Shown: piece after piece, positions 60,692 through 64,000 of the stretch | How positions within the stretch are numbered: the first letter of the stretch is position 1 | How the letters are laid out: every line of letters starts with the position of its first letter | Assembly: GCA_023213395.1 (NCBI GenBank) | Contig: CM041465.1 | Span: 196,051,741-196,115,740 of the forward strand | Direction of reading: 5' to 3' | Source of the DNA: Cycas panzhihuaensis | Taxonomy: Eukaryota > Cycadophyta | DNA length: 64,000 bases | The notes under the pieces: generated by a model | Databases searched by the model: none | What the model saw: only the letters and a program-made list of their open reading frames with translations | Told to the model about the DNA's origin: nothing | Program-made: the position numbers and the translations under genes

Positions 60692-63600
60692 TTTTTTTAT
60701 CTTGATTAGGTAAAAGAATAATCATGGGTTTTAAAATAGGATCCCAAAACCTTTTACATCAGAAGTCGCTCAGACCATAGACTAGGATGGCCATGACAAG
60801 CCCATGGCCTAACTCAATCCAACCCATATCATCAAACCCCCCTGCCATGACAAACCCAGTGGCTAGCTCTACTACCTCTCCTGGCTCTAATCCTCCCAAA
60901 CCAGCCTTATAATTTCTTTTAGGAGATCCTCTCTCCAGACCATAAACCTTCTGTGATTCACCCCCTAGTTTGCTAGTTTATTTGCCACCTTATTACCCTC
61001 TTTATAAGTATGTCTTATCTAGACATTTCCAACCCCTTTCAGGGCTTGTTGAGTATCCCTAATCATGTCTTGAGTTCTCTAATCTGGCTTAAATATACCT
61101 TTTAAGAGGTTTATCACATTTAAAGAGTCCCATTCTAGAATTAGCATGATGTAGCCCCCTTTCAGAGCCAAGTCCACTGCTTTCAGCATAGTTGCCATCT
61201 TTGCCTTATGATTTGCCTGCTCACTATAATACTCGATAAAAGCCCATTTAACCTTCCTTCAACATCTCTATAAATACCCCCTCCCAGCATCTCTAAGGTT
61301 ACTTTTTGAAGCTCCATCAGAATTTAATTTTACCTAAGGATCTTCAGGGGGGATCTAGAAACATATTCTTCTCTGATTCTCCTGAATCTTTAAGGTAAAC
61401 CCCCAATTTCTCAATATAGAGCTTTTTGTATCTGAGATATGCTTGTCATCTCTGGGCTTCACATTCTCACCCATCTTAGTGTAGATGATATTAAAAATTT
61501 TATTCTCATCCATCTATCTATTTTAAAAAACCCTTTTGTTCCTCTCCTCTAAGAAATTCTACATCATTAGAGGAAGGGAGGCTCTCCAAATATTGGACAT
61601 GTATATACTCTTGAAAGGATTGCACCAAGATAACCATTGCTCCACTAGGGTTCTAGATGGAATCCATTGGATCTCAAAGAGGCCTATCACTTTCCTCTAT
61701 ACCCCCTTAGTAAAAGTGCAGTGAAGGAGAATGCGATCTATTGATTCTTCCTCACTATAACAAAGAACACACTTGTTTAACATCACAAATCCCCTCTTTT
61801 TGAGATTATCCACTGTGAGAATTTTATTCCTTAGGCATGTCCATTAAAACACAACTATCTTAGGGATTAGATCTAATTTCCATAACCCTTCAAAAAGCGT
61901 ATTCCTCTAATATGCCCTTTCAAGGCATGAGGAGTAATAACCTTGCTTCACAGAGTAATCCCTGGACTGGGACGAGGACCATACCATAGAGTCCACACCC
62001 CCTTTTTTTAGGATGTAACACATGTCAATTTCTAGTTTAAGGGCAACTGTCCTATCTTGGGCAACTGTCTCCCCCTGGAGCTCCCCAAAACTCCTTTATC
62101 TTAAGTTGCTACCCCTTCCTATCCAATAGTCCTTTATATATATTCCATAGCTCCTCTCACACTGACGTTGCAGGGGGGCTAAATCATGCCTACTACTTAA
62201 CTTTCTATCTCCACACCATTCATCCTCCCAAAATCTTATAGTCTTCCCATTTCCTAGTTTCTAATGCACCCCTGCCTTTAATATTCATCTAGATTTTAGG
62301 ATACTCCTTTAGATAGAAGAGCCAAAGGAGGGGAGTAGGCTATTACTTAGGAACTACCCACCCTGGAGATACTTTTGGGACATGATCCTATCATATGAGT
62401 CCCTTGCGTCCTTGGCAATGTGCCAACTAATCTTCACAACTAGAGCATTATTGAAGAATGGCAATCTTCTAATATTTAAGCCTCTCAACCATTTTGGGAG
62501 ACAAACCTTATCCCACCCCACCAAGTGAATTCTTTCCTTATCCTCCACCCCAGGCCAGAGGAATCTCTTCTGGATAGATTACAACACCACTAAAACTCAA
62601 CCCAATAATCTAAATATAGACATCTAATACACTGGGATGTTCTGAAGGGATGAAGCACTAATTGGATCTTCCTAACTTGGCTAAGAAGGGCTCCCTTCTA
62701 GCCTTCCAACTTCCTCTCAACCCTATCTATCACTGGGTCTTACATCTCCTTTGTCATTTTACCCACAAATAAGGGAATCCTAAGTACATGGTTGGGAGTT
62801 TCCAGATTGACATCTGTAATATTCTGCTTATCCTCCTTTATGTATTCTTCAACATATTTATGAAAAAATGCTACTATTATTAAGATTTATCTTTTGATTT
62901 GTGGCCTGCTCAAACCTCTCTAGCCCATCTTTGAAATTATAGGCCTCCCTAAGGGCCGCTTTTCGTAAAAGGATACTATCGTTAACAAATTAATGATGCA
63001 AAATATTGTCGATACCATATGTAGGCTCTAAGCCATTGATTGCTCCCTGTCTCCTAGCCTCCTCCGTGGCCCTTCTTAGTAATTCAATTGAAATTATGAA
63101 TAAGTAAGGGTACAAGGGGTCTCCCTATATTAACCCTCTAGAACCCATAAAGAATCTCGATGACATTCCATTAATAATAACAAAATATTGGAGTTTAGAT
63201 ATGCAAAGGTTCACCCATTCCCTCTATATTACTCCAAACCCAAAAGCTTCCAAACATTTGAATAAACACTCCCATGAAGCTATATCGTAGGATTTCGATA
63301 GACTAATCTTAATTAATATGCTGTGATCCTTCCTTTGATAGGCCAAATAAAGCATCTCATGAATGACTATTATACCATCCATGATCTATCTACCCTACAC
63401 AAACCCATCCTGGTTCAGGGATATAATCTGGAGGAGTATCTTTTTTTATCTATTTTCCAAGACTTTAGATAAAATCTTATACTTAACATTGCATAGGTTG
63501 ATAGGATGGAAGTCCTCCATCCTTTTTGCTCCCTTCATTTTTGGAATAAATATTATAAATGTAACTTTCCACTCACCTAGGAGCTTTCAATTTTTATGGA

Positions 63601-64000
63601 ACTCATTCAGAGCTTCCATTAAGTCCTCATTAATTATATCCTAGAATTCTTGGAAGAAACTAGGCAGGAAACCATATGGGCCTAGAGCTTTGTCCCTCTT
63701 TATTTTAAAAACCACTTTCTTAACTTTGTCCTAGGTGAAGGGGGCCTCTAACAGATCATTTTTACCTTCATTGAACAACTTGGGAATTGTCCTAAGAAAG
63801 TCCTTTCTAACAACCTTGTCTACATAGCCCAAATCTTCAAACAAATCCTTAAAATAATTGATAGTTATATCCTTTAAATCTTCCATACTACTAGCTTCTA
63901 TACTGTCTTTATTTTGGAGGCTAGTAATTCTATTACTAACTCTATGTTTCATAACTGTCATGTAAAAGAATTTAGTATTTCTATCTCCCTCAGCTAACCA
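60692..64000 (-). mobile_element. LINE copy 3, minus strand, cut by right edge
   Basis: Same family as the plus-strand LINE. Its 3' end is at the left: a T-run (60692-60698, the poly-A tail on the minus strand) followed by a 3' UTR related to 10117-10260. The 5' end lies beyond 64000, where the sequence is within the start of reverse transcriptase. Decay is heavier than in the plus-strand copy. Confidence 0.88.
60900..64000 (-). pseudogene. LINE ORF2 remnant: RT - zf-RVT - RNase H
   Basis: Read leftwards from WLAEGDRNT at the window edge: RT segments MTVMKHRVSNRI, GLI.GDPLYPYLF (normally GLRQGDP; the Gln codon is TAG, near 63120) and the catalytic box FVND (normally FVDD, near 62970). An in-frame TAA sits immediately before that box, exactly as in the plus-strand LINE. 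Then ERIHLVGWDKVCLPKWLRGLN (about 62480-62540), the zf-RVT block TCLRNKILTVDNLKKRG with CVLCYSEEES (61730-61850), and RNase H SDGASKSN with KEGNKVANKLAN (about 61010-61320). The RNase H glutamate is replaced by lysine (KMAT). Many stops. Confidence 0.85.

Overview
The window is plant nuclear repeat DNA. It is AT-rich, holds no intact gene, and is built almost entirely from decayed retrotransposons of plant type: L1-like LINEs with a C-terminal RNase H, Ty1/copia elements primed by initiator tRNA-Met, a Ty3/gypsy chromovirus-like element, and a very old Ty3/gypsy element of Tat/Athila type. I cannot name the species. The amount of old, nested, C-to-T decayed retroelement DNA suggests a large plant genome (inference). 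I saw no convincing host protein gene, rRNA, tRNA or CRISPR.

Layout. 1-~1450: 5' part of a LINE on the minus strand, cut by the window edge. ~1450-3899: AT-rich unassigned DNA with two (AT)n tracts. 3908-10273: a full-length but dead LINE on the plus strand (5' UTR, ORF1, ORF2, short poly-A, candidate 8-bp target duplication). 11357-11874: repeat block Z1. 11875-~56605: my reading of one giant composite Ty3 element (called D). It has LTR-like direct repeats of 2.3-2.4 kb at 11875 and 54166, gag-pol at about 14.3-21.8 kb, and, far downstream, a fossil archaeal-type RNase H (52.6-53.1 kb), 3'-UTR repeats and a purine tract. ~56606-58830: target-side sequence (W1-Z2-W2) that continues the left flank Z1, which is why I pair the two LTRs. 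60692-64000: a second LINE on the minus strand, cut by the right edge.

Inside D sits a clean nest of four younger LTR elements. Copia A (23909-48614) carries a gypsy chromovirus in its 5' LTR (23940-30647, TSD TTACA) and two sister copia elements in pol: B (35337-40539, TSD AGATA) and C (41087-46262, TSD TGCCC). Removing the gypsy element and one TSD copy leaves a 298-bp 5' LTR for A, exactly the length of its 3' LTR. LTR divergence counted by eye is about 2% for the gypsy element, 3.6% for B, 3.7% for A and 8% for C. C therefore looks older than the element it interrupts.

These parts do not work as a pathway; they are layered insertions. The most informative observations are the aRNH fossil in the old Tat-like element, in-frame stops shared between sister copies (B with C, and the two LINEs), the telo-box repeats in the LINE leader, and a 0.67-kb (AT)n array whose variant repeats switch strand and make a long palindrome. 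All sequence comparisons were made by eye without database searches.
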